A stretch of 64,000 nt of DNA, from NCBI GenBank assembly GCA_040219295.1, contig JAVJST010000001.1:248001-312000 (forward strand), read 5' to 3'. This stretch comes from JAVJST01 sp040219295. GTDB taxonomy: Bacteria; Pseudomonadota; Alphaproteobacteria; Rhodospirillales; Casp-alpha2. The notes below the pieces were generated by a model, which had not been told where the DNA came from, did no database searches, and was given only the letters and a program-made list of their open reading frames with translations. Shown one piece after another: positions 33,621 through 44,826 of the stretch. Position 1 is the stretch's first letter, and every line of letters starts with the position of its first letter. Made by a program: the position numbers and the translations under genes.

Positions 33621-34292
33621 TCATCGTCGGTTGATTTCGATGAGTTGCAAGAAAGCGTGGCAATCGGCCACGTGATGGTGCGGCGGCGTATCGCCGAACT
33701 CTCCGCTGACCGGCGGCTCGGGCCGGATCAGCACGGCCGTCGCCCCGGCACCGTGGGCGCATTGCAGATCGATATCCGCGTCGCCGGCAAACCAGACCGC
33801 CGGGCCCGGTTCGATCCCGCTGTCGCCGAGCGCCAAGCGGACCGGCTCGATGGCCGGCTTGTCCCGGGACGCGTCCGTCGCGCCGACGATGCCGTCGAAC
33901 AGGTTGGTCCAGCCCAGGTGCGCGATCTCTGCACGAAGAAAATCTCCCGTCTTGTTACTGACGATCGCCAGATGCAGGTCGCTGTCGGCCAGGCGGCGGA
34001 TCATTTCCTCGGCCCCTGGCAACAACGTGAGGCGATCCACGTGAATTTCACGAAACCGGTCGAAAAACACCTCCCTCGCCTCTTCCCAGGCGTCACCGAA
34101 CAGTTCCGGGAAGCTGTCGCGCATGGACTTGCGGACCCTGCCCCTGATATCCGCGAGGCTCCAGGGTTCGTGACCGAACCGGGTCAGCGTGACGTTCATG
34201 GCGTCGTGGATGATGTCCCAGGACGAGACGAGCGTGTTGTCCCAGTCGAGCAACACGGCCTTCGGACTGGTCGTCGTACGGTCGAGGGTCAT
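33621..34292 (-). CDS. HAD-family hydrolase (phosphoglycolate-phosphatase-like)
   Basis: 223-aa HAD hydrolase. Motif I is LLDWDNTLVSS (nucleophile Asp about residue 16), motif II VSNK, motif III Lys in SRDKPAIEP, and motif IV AGDADIDLQCA. A helical cap lies between motifs I and II, as in Gph-like phosphatases. The Trp in DWDNTL replaces the usual Phe or Leu without affecting the catalytic Asp residues. It lies 12 bp after the D-amino acid transaminase gene. The natural phosphoester is unknown. Confidence 0.85.
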   Translation of the reverse strand: MTLDRTTTSPKAVLLDWDNTLVSSWDIIHDAMNVTLTRFGHEPWSLADIRGRVRKSMRDSFPELFGDAWEEAREVFFDRFREIHVDRLTLLPGAEEMIRRLADSDLHLAIVSNKTGDFLRAEIAHLGWTNLFDGIVGATDASRDKPAIEPVRLALGDSGIEPGPAVWFAGDADIDLQCAHGAGATAVLIRPEPPVSGEFGDTPPHHHVADCHAFLQLIEINRR

Positions 34293-34304
34293 TGCGGAAC
34301 CGGT

Positions 34305-35168
34305 TCAGGTAGCCGGTGCATCGGCGACGAATGCCATGTAGTGTTCATGCAGTTTAGCGGTCAATTCGCCCATCCGGCCGTTACCGACCGAGGTCCCGTC
34401 GATCCGGGTAACCGGCTTGGGAAATCCGGATGCACTGGTCTGAAATGCTTCCTTTGCGTTCTTCGCTTCGTCGACGCTGAAGGCGCGCTCGACGATCTTG
34501 AGGCCCTGCTGCTCGGCGATCGACGTCATGCGCCGGCGCGTGATGCCGTTGAGGATATTGTCCGACGTCGGCCGGGTCACAAGTTCGCCGTCGGCTGTCA
34601 CGATCCAGGCGTTCGACGCTGATCCTTCGGTGACGTTGCCGTTCTCGTCCGTCATCCAGGCGTCGTTGGCGCCAGATTCGACGGCATGCTGCTTGGCCAT
34701 GCAGTTCGGCAGCAGCCCGACCGTCTTGATGTCGCAGCGGCCCCAGCGGATATCCGGCACGGTAACGACCGAGATGCCGTCCGGGCTCGGTGGCCTGGCG
34801 AGCGCCGGCATCGACTTCGCCGTCGCTACGATGGATGGGCTGACCGGCGGCCTGGGGTACGGATGGTCCCGTTTGGCAACCCCTCTGGTAACCTGGAAGT
34901 AGACGATACCGGTCCTGACCCGGTTTCGCCGAACGATTTCGCGGAGGACGAACTTGAGCGATGGCCGGCCCATCGGCGACGCCATGTCCAGTTCCCGCAG
35001 CGAACGGTCGAGCCGGTCGAGGTGGGGCTCCTCGTCGATCAGCTTGCCGTCGACGACGGTAACGACTTCGTAGACGCCGTCGGCAAACTGGTAACCCCGG
35101 TCCTCGACGTGAACGGCGGCATCGGCGTGGGGCACGTAAACCCCGTTGACGTAGGCGATGCGGGACAT
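34305..35168 (-). CDS. dat: D-amino-acid transaminase
   Basis: 287-aa fold-type IV PLP aminotransferase of the D-alanine transaminase type, which interconverts D-Ala, D-Glu and keto acids. The PLP-lysine lies in RCDIKTVGLLPNCMAKQ, the cofactor Glu in VTEGSASNAWIV, and the N-terminal VEDRGYQFADGVYEV is typical. The branched-chain aminotransferase family is the alternative, but the length and the RCDIK motif favour dat. It is 15 bp after trkA in the same run, an arrangement common in Rhodospirillales-type genomes. Confidence 0.88.
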   Translation of the reverse strand: MSRIAYVNGVYVPHADAAVHVEDRGYQFADGVYEVVTVVDGKLIDEEPHLDRLDRSLRELDMASPMGRPSLKFVLREIVRRNRVRTGIVYFQVTRGVAKRDHPYPRPPVSPSIVATAKSMPALARPPSPDGISVVTVPDIRWGRCDIKTVGLLPNCMAKQHAVESGANDAWMTDENGNVTEGSASNAWIVTADGELVTRPTSDNILNGITRRRMTSIAEQQGLKIVERAFSVDEAKNAKEAFQTSASGFPKPVTRIDGTSVGNGRMGELTAKLHEHYMAFVADAPAT

Positions 35169-35183
35169 CTGTAGCGTTGCTCC

Positions 35184-36560
35184 TCAGAAATACTCGAGCT
35201 GGACCGAGAACATCTGCTCGACCTTGCGGACGGCGCTCGCCGAGGCAAACAGAATGACGCGGTCATTGCTCTGGATGACGGTGTTGCCGCGCGGCACGAT
35301 CACCTCGCCGTCGCGCAGGATCGCGCCGAACAGGATGCCGTGCGGAATACTGATCTCCTTGATCGGCTTACCGACCAGGTCGGACGTCTCGAGCGCCTCG
35401 GCCTCAATGAGCTCGCCGAATCCCTCGCGCAGCGTGTGGACCGAATGGATGCGGCCGCGGCGGACATACTGGAGGATGGTCGAGACCGTGATATTGCGTG
35501 GATTGACGACCACGTCGATGCCAAGCGATCCGACAAGCCCCTCGTACACGCTTTTGTTGACCAGGGTAATGGCGCGCTGTGACCCATAGCGCTTGGCCAG
35601 CAGCGACGAGAGAATATTGGTCTCGTCGTCGTTGGTGACGGCGACCACCGTTTCGGTCGAAGACACGTTCGCCTCGCTCAACAGGTCGGGATCGAGCACG
35701 TCGCCGTTGAGCACGACCGTCCGGTCCAGCTCGGATGCCAGCATGCGTGCCCGGTCGTGGTTGGATTCGACGATCTTTGCGTTGACCCACGGGAAGTCTC
35801 GTTCGATTTCCTGGGCGAGGAAGCGTCCGATGTTGCCGCCGCCGAAAATCAGCAGGCGACGCGCCTCGATCCGCTCGACGCCGAACGCCGCCATGGCGCG
35901 CTGCACGTGCTCCGAATCGACGACGAAGTAGACCTCGTCGTCGACCAGCATCTGGTCGTCGCCGGTCGGCAACAAGGTCTCGCCTTCGCGCATCATGCCG
36001 AGGATCGCGATGTCGAGGTCCGGAAACAGATGGGTCAGCTGGCGGAGCGGCGTGTTGATCAACGGACACTGCGGCGAGCAGCGCACGCCGAGCAACTGTA
36101 CCCGGCCGTCGGCCAGCGGAATCATCTCGAGGGCTCCCGGGACGCTGAGACGGCGGCTGACCGCGCGCGCCACCTCGCGCTCAGGCGAAATGATCACGTC
36201 GATCGGCAGGTGGTCTCGTGAGAACAGATTGGACCACGCCGGGTTCAGATAACTCTGTTCCCGGACCCGGGCGATCTTGGTCGGGACGTCGAACAGCGAG
36301 TGCGCGACCTGACAGGCGACCATGTTGACCTCGTCGGCATAGGTCACCGCAATAATCATGTCGGCGTCGGCGACGCCGGCGGCCTCGAGATGATCGGGGT
36401 TCGATGCGTGACCGACGAACCCGGTCGCATCCAGCGTGTCGTTGATCGTGCGGATCAGTTCCGGAGAACGGTCGATGACGGCGACGTCGTTGTTCTCGAG
36501 CGCCAGATGGCGGGCGATGCTGAAACCGACCTGCCCTGCGCCGCAAATCAGAACCTTCAT
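35184..36560 (-). CDS. trkA: Trk-system potassium transporter peripheral protein TrkA
   Basis: 458-aa cytoplasmic NAD(H)-binding regulator of Trk/Ktr K+ uptake. It has two RCK repeats: the first Rossmann motif MKVLICGAGQVGFSIARHL (residues 1-19), followed by a TrkA-C domain; the second LLIFGGGNIGRFLAQEI (about 234-250) with its own TrkA-C domain to the end. The TrkH/TrkG membrane subunit is not in the window. It lies downstream of ntrYX (55-bp gap), the usual ntrX-trkA order in alphaproteobacteria. Confidence 0.95.
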   Translation of the reverse strand: MKVLICGAGQVGFSIARHLALENNDVAVIDRSPELIRTINDTLDATGFVGHASNPDHLEAAGVADADMIIAVTYADEVNMVACQVAHSLFDVPTKIARVREQSYLNPAWSNLFSRDHLPIDVIISPEREVARAVSRRLSVPGALEMIPLADGRVQLLGVRCSPQCPLINTPLRQLTHLFPDLDIAILGMMREGETLLPTGDDQMLVDDEVYFVVDSEHVQRAMAAFGVERIEARRLLIFGGGNIGRFLAQEIERDFPWVNAKIVESNHDRARMLASELDRTVVLNGDVLDPDLLSEANVSSTETVVAVTNDDETNILSSLLAKRYGSQRAITLVNKSVYEGLVGSLGIDVVVNPRNITVSTILQYVRRGRIHSVHTLREGFGELIEAEALETSDLVGKPIKEISIPHGILFGAILRDGEVIVPRGNTVIQSNDRVILFASASAVRKVEQMFSVQLEYF

Positions 36561-36615
36561 GTCGTCGTCCTATCCCTCGGAGTCCGCCATTGATAAGGCG
36601 CGAACCATAGCGCTC

Positions 36616-37986
<1,371 letters not shown>

Positions 37987-37990
37987 CGTC

Positions 37991-40276
37991 TTAACCCGCT
38001 CCCGACGCGCCGGCGACGCGAACCGTGTCGGCATCGGCCGTTCTGTCTGCATTGGTGTCCATCTTTAGCGTCAGGACGGCCCGCGCACCGCACAGCACAC
38101 CGCTGTTCTCGTCCGTGACATCCTCGAGCCGGAGAAGTCCGGCATGATCCTCGATGATCTTCTTGACGATCGCGAGGCCGAGCCCGGTACCCTTTTCCCG
38201 ACTGGTCACGTATGGCTCCGTCAGGCGACTGCGATTTTCGCGCGGCAGGCCGATGCCGTTGTCGGTCACCGTCACGGTGAGATGCGACTCGCTTCCCTCG
38301 CGGGCTTCAGCCAGCGCGATCAATATCTCACCGGGCGGTGATGGTGTCTTGCTCAACCGTGTTCTGACGGACTCGCTTGCGTTCTTGATCAGGTTGCCGA
38401 TGGCCCGTGACATTTGCTCACGATCACAGATAACAGGGACCGGTACGTCGGGGCCCTCGAAGGTGACGGAAATGCTGTCGTCCCGATTGTCCTCGAGGAA
38501 AACGACGTCGCGACAGATGGCCGCAAGGTCGTGCGATCGCATCTCCGGGTCCGGCATGCGCGCAAACGAGGAAAACTCGTCGACCATGCGGCCGATGTCC
38601 TTGACCTGCCGGACGATGGTTTCGGTGCAGTTCAGGAAGGTGTCCGGATCGCTCTTGATTTCATTGAGGTATCGCCGCTTGAGGCGCTCGGCGGCCAGTT
38701 GGATCGGCGTTAACGGGTTGCGGATTTCGTGCGCGATACGGCGGGCAACATCGGCCCAGGCAGCCTTGCGCTGCGCCGCCTCGAGGTCGGTGATATCGTC
38801 GAAAGTGACGACAAAACCGATGATCTCGTCGACCCCCAGCCGCTCGGCCGCAACGCGCACCAGCAGCGTGCGATCTTCCTCTCCGATCTTCGCCGCGATC
38901 TCGCGCTCGATTTGGCGATGCGGGCCAGACATCGCCTCGCCGATCAATGGTGCCATCTCTGGAACGACGTCACCCAGTGCCTCGCCGATCCGCGCATTGA
39001 GGTCGATCCCCAGCAACTTTGACGATGACCGGTTCGGCAGGTGCAGCCGGCCCTCGGTGTCGAGACCGACGACACCGGCGGAAACACCCGCTAGCACGGT
39101 CTCGGTGAATCGCCGCCGCTCGTCCAGCTCCCTATTGGCGTCGAGCAATCCCTGCTTCTGGTTCTCGAGTTGCTGGGCCATCCGATTGAATGCGTCCACC
39201 AGAGTGTCGATCTCGGCGACGCCGCCGTCGCGTTCGACGTAGACATCGAGGTCGCCCTCTCGGACCTTCTCCGCGGCGTCGGCGAGGAGCCCGATCGGCC
39301 GGGCGTACCGGGTCGCGAGATTAAGCCCGACCCACGCCGCCGCCAGCAGCAACAGCAACGCGACAACTGAGAACAGCATGACAAAGGTTACTTGCAAGCC
39401 GCCACGGCGCTCCTCGACGCTGCGATACTGCGCCGCGCCGCGTTCGACCTTCGAAATGTAGTCGACGACCTGTGGGTCGACGAAACGACCGACCACGAGG
39501 TAGGCGTCAACGAAGCGGGATAACCGTACCATGGCACGAATTCGGTCATCCTGTTCGTTGGTCATTGTCACGACGTCGCCGTCCTCGGCATCCTCGAACG
39601 CCGCGAGCGGCGCGAGGTCGAACGCCAAGGACTGGCTGAACGGCGTGCGAGCCAGAATGTTTCCCGACCGGTCGGTGACGATCGCCTCAGGGAGGTTGCG
39701 GATGGCGGCCTGGGTCGTCAGGACCCGACTGAAACGCGCCGGATTGTTGGCCAGAGCCGGGGCCTCACGATTGAGGTCGTTTGCCATTGCGAGGATGTCA
39801 CCGCGTACGGCCTGGCGATGTTCATGGAGATAGGCATTGGCGACCTGGGTCGACTGTTCAATTGCATTCCGGATCCGGTCGTCGAACCATCCCTGCATGC
39901 CCAAGTTGAGGAACACAGCCGAGAATATCGCCACCAGAACCGCCGGCGTCACGGCGATCAGACTGAACATCAGAACCAGTCTGCCGTGGAAACCAGCTCC
40001 ACTTCGTCCTTTGCGCCTTTCGAGCCAGACACGGACGAGCTTGGCGACAATCAGGGCCGATAGCGTCAACAGTAGCGCGGTATCCACGTAAAGCAGGTAC
40101 AGCACCGTATCGAGGTCGTGCTGGCGTCCGGACATCGTCGAGACCGTCGCAATTCCCGCCGCAACTGCCAGCGTGGCGACAAGATAGGCCAGGAGGCGCG
40201 TCACACGGACGCGTTCCGCCCACTGGAGAAAGCTGGAGAACAGGTTTGACGGACGTGGACTTGCGGCTTGATTCAT
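37991..40276 (-). CDS. ntrY: Sensor histidine kinase NtrY
   Basis: 761-aa membrane kinase that phosphorylates NtrX and senses nitrogen, redox or envelope signals. The N-terminus has several transmembrane segments (about residues 25-45, 55-72 and 90-115), a periplasmic stretch, and another segment near 290-312 (VTFVMLFSVVALLLLLAAAW). Then come a HAMP region, a PAS domain (about 390-500), HisKA with the phospho-His in ARRIAHEIRNPLTPIQLAAERL, and HATPase motifs NLIKNASESV, DNGIGLP and GTGLGLAIVKKI. The start overlaps ntrC by 4 bp (ATGA), so expression is coupled to ntrBC. Confidence 0.95.
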   Translation of the reverse strand: MNQAASPRPSNLFSSFLQWAERVRVTRLLAYLVATLAVAAGIATVSTMSGRQHDLDTVLYLLYVDTALLLTLSALIVAKLVRVWLERRKGRSGAGFHGRLVLMFSLIAVTPAVLVAIFSAVFLNLGMQGWFDDRIRNAIEQSTQVANAYLHEHRQAVRGDILAMANDLNREAPALANNPARFSRVLTTQAAIRNLPEAIVTDRSGNILARTPFSQSLAFDLAPLAAFEDAEDGDVVTMTNEQDDRIRAMVRLSRFVDAYLVVGRFVDPQVVDYISKVERGAAQYRSVEERRGGLQVTFVMLFSVVALLLLLAAAWVGLNLATRYARPIGLLADAAEKVREGDLDVYVERDGGVAEIDTLVDAFNRMAQQLENQKQGLLDANRELDERRRFTETVLAGVSAGVVGLDTEGRLHLPNRSSSKLLGIDLNARIGEALGDVVPEMAPLIGEAMSGPHRQIEREIAAKIGEEDRTLLVRVAAERLGVDEIIGFVVTFDDITDLEAAQRKAAWADVARRIAHEIRNPLTPIQLAAERLKRRYLNEIKSDPDTFLNCTETIVRQVKDIGRMVDEFSSFARMPDPEMRSHDLAAICRDVVFLEDNRDDSISVTFEGPDVPVPVICDREQMSRAIGNLIKNASESVRTRLSKTPSPPGEILIALAEAREGSESHLTVTVTDNGIGLPRENRSRLTEPYVTSREKGTGLGLAIVKKIIEDHAGLLRLEDVTDENSGVLCGARAVLTLKMDTNADRTADADTVRVAGASGAG

Positions 40277-41727
40277 CGGCTCCGGCCTCTCGGTATGTCG
40301 ATGTTCAGCTCGCGGATCTTCTTGCGCAGGGTGTTCCGGTTCAGTCCCAGGACCTCGGCCGCCTTGATCTGGTTTCCGTTTGTCGCCGCCAGGGTGATCT
40401 CCACCAGCGGCCGCTCGACCTCCCGAAGAATTCGATCATGCAATCCCGGTGACGGCAAATGGCCACGGTGGGCCTGAAAATAACGGTTCAAGTGGTATTC
40501 GACCGCCTCCCCGAGACCATTGGCACGACCTTCGGTAGCGACGGCCTCGCCGTCGGCGGCCTCGCCCGCACGAAGTTCCGCCGCCACGAGGTCTGCGCCG
40601 ATAACGTCGTCGGGCGATAGAATGCATAGTCGCTGGATGAGATGCTCCAGTTCGCGGATGTTCCCCGGCCATTGATGTTGCGCGAGAGCGGCAAGCGCGC
40701 CGTCCGACAGTTTGCGCGCCGGGAGTCCCTGCTCGGCTGATTCGCTCAGGAAGTAGGCGGCGAGCTCAGAGATGTCCTCTAAACGCTCACGCAACGGGGG
40801 AATTCGGATCGGTACGACATTCAAGCGGAAGAACAAATCCTCGCGGAAACGGCCGTCGGCTATCAGTTGTCGCAAATCGCGGTGTGTCGCGGCGACAATC
40901 CGGACATTGGTTTTCTTGGTGACCTGACCGCCCACCGTGGTGTACTCGCCCTCCTGCAGAACGCGGAGAAGACGCGTTTGGGCCTCCGGCGGCATATCGC
41001 CGATCTCGTCGAGGAACAGGGTCCCGCCTTCCGCCAACGCGAATCGGCCGGGTTGGCTATGAACGGCACCGGTAAATGCGCCCTTCTCATGGCCGAAGAG
41101 TTCGCTCTCGATCAGCTCGCGTGGAATGGCGGCCATGTTTACCGCGACGAACGGGCCTTCTGAGCGATGACCGAAGTCGTGAAGCGCTCGGGCGACGAGT
41201 TCCTTGCCGGTTCCGGACTCGCCGACAACCATCACCGTCAAATCGGTCGGCAGGAGCCGGGCAATCGTCCGGTAGATATCCTGCATGGCGGCGGAACGTC
41301 CGATAATCGGCAGGCTGGCGTCGACCGCCACAGGTTCAGTTGCCGCCTCCCTCGCCTGAACTTCCAGCGCTCTCGAAACAACGCTTGTCAATTTATTGAT
41401 ATCAAATGGTTTTGGGAGGTAGTCCAGGGCGCCGAGTTCGCTTGCGCGGACGGCCGTCATCAGGGTGCTTTGGGCACTCATGACGATGATCGGCATGTTG
41501 GGTCGCACCGCCTGAATGCGCGGGATCATGTCGAGACCATTGTCGTCGGGCAGCACGACATCCGTGATCACCAGATCTCCTTCATGGTTTTCGACCCACT
41601 GCATCAGCGACTTGCCGTCGGAAAACGGCGTGACGGCATGGCCGGCACGCTCGAGCGCCTGGGTCACCACGGTTCGGATTCCGGTGTCGTCGTCGGCCAC
41701 TAGAATGTGACGTTTTTCCGTACTCAT
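40273..41727 (-). CDS. ntrC: Nitrogen regulation response regulator NtrC
   Basis: 484-aa sigma-54 activator of nitrogen-assimilation genes. Receiver with phospho-acceptor Asp56 (LVITDVVLP); AAA+ domain with Walker A GESGTGKE, the full GAFTGA loop and Walker B TLFLDEIGDMP; C-terminal Fis-type HTH (NQIKAAEVLGLNRNTLRKKI). It overlaps ntrB and ntrY by 4 bp each, so the four genes form a tightly coupled set. The intact GAFTGA contrasts with NtrX next door. Confidence 0.96.
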   Translation of the reverse strand: MSTEKRHILVADDDTGIRTVVTQALERAGHAVTPFSDGKSLMQWVENHEGDLVITDVVLPDDNGLDMIPRIQAVRPNMPIIVMSAQSTLMTAVRASELGALDYLPKPFDINKLTSVVSRALEVQAREAATEPVAVDASLPIIGRSAAMQDIYRTIARLLPTDLTVMVVGESGTGKELVARALHDFGHRSEGPFVAVNMAAIPRELIESELFGHEKGAFTGAVHSQPGRFALAEGGTLFLDEIGDMPPEAQTRLLRVLQEGEYTTVGGQVTKKTNVRIVAATHRDLRQLIADGRFREDLFFRLNVVPIRIPPLRERLEDISELAAYFLSESAEQGLPARKLSDGALAALAQHQWPGNIRELEHLIQRLCILSPDDVIGADLVAAELRAGEAADGEAVATEGRANGLGEAVEYHLNRYFQAHRGHLPSPGLHDRILREVERPLVEITLAATNGNQIKAAEVLGLNRNTLRKKIRELNIDIPRGRSR

Positions 41728-42887
41728 GGCACTTGCCGCGCCAACTTGCCGTAAATCGGCAGTAAGGTTCGGAACATTGTGCCCTCGCCGCCGCTTTCGA
41801 CGAGGCTTTCGCAGTCGATCATGCCGCCAAGGTCGCTGATGATCTTGGCGGTCAGCGCGAGCCCGAGGCCGCTGCCGTTCCGCTTCGAGGTGATGAAGGG
41901 TTCGAACAACCGCTGACGAACTGACGGATCGATGCCGGGGCCGTTGTCGGTGATGGTTACCTCCACGCCAAGCTTTTGTCGGGCGCCGTCCTGCGGAGAC
42001 GTCATGCCGATGCCCGAACGGTACGCTGTCGCCAGCCGGATTTGTCCCTTCTTGGGCGGACAGGCCTCGACCGCGTTCTTGATCAGGTTCAGGAAGGCCT
42101 GAATCAGAAGATCTTGGTCACCCTTCACGTCCGGCAGTGACGGGTCGTAGTGGGTGACGAAATGGACGTGCGATCCGAAACCTGTCTGGGCCAGTTGCTG
42201 TACCCGATCGAGGACTTCGTGGATGTTGACTGGGGATTCCAGCATCTTCACGTCCTGGGTCGGGATCGTCATGCGATCGACCAAGCCGCAGATCCGATCG
42301 ACTTCGGAACGGATCAGTGCTGTCAACGATCGGTCGTTGTCACCGATGGTACTCTCGAGCAGCTGCGACGCGCCGCGAATACCCGATAACGGATTCTTGA
42401 TTTCATGCGCGAGGACTGCGGCCATGCCCGTCACCGACTGGGCCGCACCGAGAAAACCCATGCGCCGGTCGACCTGATGGCTGACCGTGGTCTCGTGCAG
42501 CGAGACGACGAGTTGGCCCGAGCTGTCGCCGATCGGCGAGGCGTTGAAATCGACGACGTGGTCCGAACCTTCGTACGGAAAACGGATGGTGATGCCACGT
42601 TCCGATGTTTTCATGCCGCCGTCGCGGGCCAGTTCCAACACCGGGAGCCACTGGTCCGAATTCGGAAGTACCCGGCTCAGCGGTCGGCTGAGGAGTTGGC
42701 GAACGGCCCGACGGAGAAAGGTCTCGGCCGCCATGTTGGCGTAGCAGATCGTCAGCCGCGCATCGAGAACGATAATCGGGTTGTCGAGGACGCCGAGAAT
42801 ACTGGCAGCCGTCAGCTCTGCGGCTTCGTCCGTCATGCCGTTTTCGGCCGGATCGATACTGACTCTCGGCGCAAGGTGCGCGTTCAT
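41724..42887 (-). CDS. ntrB: Nitrogen regulation histidine kinase NtrB
   Basis: 387-aa soluble kinase/phosphatase for NtrC, controlled by PII proteins. It has an N-terminal PAS-like domain (about 28-140, LDNPIIVLDARLTICYANMAAETF), the phospho-His motif AVLAHEIKNPLSGIRGASQLLE, and HATPase motifs NLIKNAVEAC, DNGPGID and GSGLGLALTAKII. No membrane segment. The start shares one base with the nifR3/dusB stop (TGATG). Second gene of the run. Confidence 0.95.
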   Translation of the reverse strand: MNAHLAPRVSIDPAENGMTDEAAELTAASILGVLDNPIIVLDARLTICYANMAAETFLRRAVRQLLSRPLSRVLPNSDQWLPVLELARDGGMKTSERGITIRFPYEGSDHVVDFNASPIGDSSGQLVVSLHETTVSHQVDRRMGFLGAAQSVTGMAAVLAHEIKNPLSGIRGASQLLESTIGDNDRSLTALIRSEVDRICGLVDRMTIPTQDVKMLESPVNIHEVLDRVQQLAQTGFGSHVHFVTHYDPSLPDVKGDQDLLIQAFLNLIKNAVEACPPKKGQIRLATAYRSGIGMTSPQDGARQKLGVEVTITDNGPGIDPSVRQRLFEPFITSKRNGSGLGLALTAKIISDLGGMIDCESLVESGGEGTMFRTLLPIYGKLARQVP

Positions 42888-43912
42888 CAGGCGGCTCTGG
42901 TTTCCGGTTGGGTCTCGCTGTCCGCGATGTTGTCCTGGCGATCGATCAGCGGCCCGTAGAACGCCACGATCGCGGCGCGGACACGCGACGGATCAGGCTC
43001 CTGATTGACCGATTGACGGAACTCTGCGGAGGACGGCAGGCCCTTCGAGTACCAGCCGATGTGCTTGCGCGCGATCCGAACGCCGGCATCCGTTCCGTAA
43101 TGCGACAGCATGGTTTCATAGTGTTCGAGGAGCGTGTCCCGCTGAACTTCCAGTGGCGGATTATCGACGCGTTCGCCGGTGGCAAGAAAACGCTCGACCT
43201 GGTTGAGGAACCAGGGGCGGCCGTAGGCGCCGCGGCCAATCAGCAAGCCGTCTGCGCCGGATTGTTCGAGACAGCGGGCCGCATCGTCGAGCGTTTCTAT
43301 GTCGCCGTTCGCAAAAACCGGAATGCCGACGGCTTCCTTGACCTTGGAAATGTACGCCCAGTCGGCGCGTCCCTTGTAGAACTGGCAGCGCGTGCGTCCG
43401 TGCACGGCGATCGAGCGAATGCCCGCCTGCTCGGCGATTTTCGCCAGCTCCGGCGCATTGCGCGTGTTGTCGTCCCAACCGGTCCGCATTTTCAGGGTCA
43501 CCGGCAGAGAGACGGCGTTCACCGTCGCCTCGAGGATACGTTTCGCGTGGTCGAGGTCGCGCATCAACGCCGATCCGGCATCGCCGTTGGTCACCTTCTT
43601 GACCGGGCAGCCCATGTTGATGTCGATCAGCGCTGCCCCGCGGTCCTCGTTGAGCCGCGCGGCCTCAGCCATGACCTCGGGCTCGCAGCCAGCCAGTTGC
43701 ACCGACATCGGCTGCTCCTCGGCGCAATTGCTCGACATCTTGAGGGTCTTCCGCGCGGCATGGACCATCGCCTTGCTGGCGATCATTTCCGACACGACCA
43801 GTCCGGCACCGAAGCGTTTGACCAGGCGCCGGAACGGCAGGTCCGTGACGCCGGACATCGGGGCGAGTACAACGTTGCTGTCGAGTTCGACGGGGCCGAT
43901 TTTCAGGCTCAT
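42887..43912 (-). CDS. dusB: tRNA-dihydrouridine synthase DusB (NifR3)
   Basis: 341-aa FMN-dependent tRNA-dihydrouridine synthase. The N-terminus LAPMSGVTDLPFRRLVKRFGAG, the catalytic-Cys region DINMGCPVKKVTNGDAGSALM, the FMN/tRNA motif AVHGRTRCQFYKGRADW and the phosphate-binding IGRGAYGRPWF are all typical. It heads the nifR3-ntrB-ntrC-ntrY-ntrX run as in other alphaproteobacteria, where the gene was first named nifR3. ATG 43912 is preferred over the frame's earlier start at 43930. A good promoter lies just upstream. Confidence 0.95.
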   Translation of the reverse strand: MSLKIGPVELDSNVVLAPMSGVTDLPFRRLVKRFGAGLVVSEMIASKAMVHAARKTLKMSSNCAEEQPMSVQLAGCEPEVMAEAARLNEDRGAALIDINMGCPVKKVTNGDAGSALMRDLDHAKRILEATVNAVSLPVTLKMRTGWDDNTRNAPELAKIAEQAGIRSIAVHGRTRCQFYKGRADWAYISKVKEAVGIPVFANGDIETLDDAARCLEQSGADGLLIGRGAYGRPWFLNQVERFLATGERVDNPPLEVQRDTLLEHYETMLSHYGTDAGVRIARKHIGWYSKGLPSSAEFRQSVNQEPDPSRVRAAIVAFYGPLIDRQDNIADSETQPETRAA

Positions 43913-43949
43913 GGTGATTTTATCCAGCATTCGTCCGGGAGGTGCCTAC

Positions 43950-43977
43950 TTATTAGGCAAATATGGCGAAATTGCAA
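43950..43977 (-). promoter_or_regulatory. Sigma-70-type promoter of the nifR3-ntrBC-ntrYX run
   Basis: On the minus strand TTGCAA (43977-43972), a 16-bp spacer and TAATAA (43955-43950) lie 38 bp before the dusB ATG, in a markedly AT-rich tract. Predicted leader is about 30 nt. No GG-N10-GC sigma-54 element is visible there. Confidence 0.6.
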
Positions 43978-44025
43978 TGGAGATAAGCGGTTGAACGCAA
44001 AATGACCGACGTTCATGACGGCGTG

Positions 44026-44826
44026 TCAGAGCATGACGTCGGTGACCACTTTTACCCCGACGTAGGCCAATGTCAGAAGCAAGTAGGCCGACAGCGCGGC
44101 GCGCCCGATCTGACGAGCCCGGACATCGCCTCGACGGTTGGCGACCAACAACACCGAAATCACGATGAAAGCGAGCGCGCCCAGGATGGTCTTGTGGTCC
44201 AGTGAGAACCAGACTCCCTCTCGCGCAAGCGAGGTCGCGGTTCCGCTCAGCAGGCCGAACCCCAGAACCAGGGCACACAGGCCCAAAAGCCTGATCTGAA
44301 GCGCGTCGCAGTCGGCAAGCGACGGCAGCCGCCTCGACAGGCTTGTCGGCGACTTGTCCTTCAGGGCCCGCTGCTGAACATAGCCGGCGGCGGCGGCAAT
44401 CGCACCAACAGTCGCGACCGCATAGGTCAGCACGGATGTGACCGCGTGGACGACGAGCCAGCCGGCCGGGCCCCCGCCAAGAACGGGACCAGTATCGGCC
44501 GTCGACGCCCGCAAGGCGGCGATGGCGGCAATGATCGAAACATAGGGGAACACGATGACGCCGAGCCGCCAGCCGGCTCGGGTCATGAGCGCGACGACCG
44601 CGTACACCACGATCGTTGCCGCGACGCTTGCCCACAAAGCGCCCGCGAGATCGCGGGTCCAGCCGTGCGTGCCAGCGGAAATCAGCCAGTATGCCGGACC
44701 GACGATGGCGAGGAACACGGCGGCACGATAGATACCGTCTGCCCGGTCGCGCGATTTGAGCGACGCAAAGAGAGCCGGCAGCAACGCCAGTGCTGCAAGT
44801 ACGCTGGTGATGGCCGAATTGGTCAT
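44026..44826 (-). CDS. CcsA/YpjD-like inner membrane protein
   Basis: 266-aa polytopic membrane protein with about eight hydrophobic segments, resembling the cytochrome c assembly (CcsA/YpjD-type) family. Family-like features are the membrane His in WLVVHAVTSVLTYAVATVGA and the WFSLDHKTILGALAFIVISVLL segment, with a His in the position of the heme-handling region. The full WWD signature of true CcsA/CcmC is absent, so the YpjD/CorE-like branch is more likely. ATG 44826 is chosen; the frame also has a TTG at 44850. It lies upstream of the nifR3 promoter on the same strand. Confidence 0.75.
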   Translation of the reverse strand: MTNSAITSVLAALALLPALFASLKSRDRADGIYRAAVFLAIVGPAYWLISAGTHGWTRDLAGALWASVAATIVVYAVVALMTRAGWRLGVIVFPYVSIIAAIAALRASTADTGPVLGGGPAGWLVVHAVTSVLTYAVATVGAIAAAAGYVQQRALKDKSPTSLSRRLPSLADCDALQIRLLGLCALVLGFGLLSGTATSLAREGVWFSLDHKTILGALAFIVISVLLVANRRGDVRARQIGRAALSAYLLLTLAYVGVKVVTDVML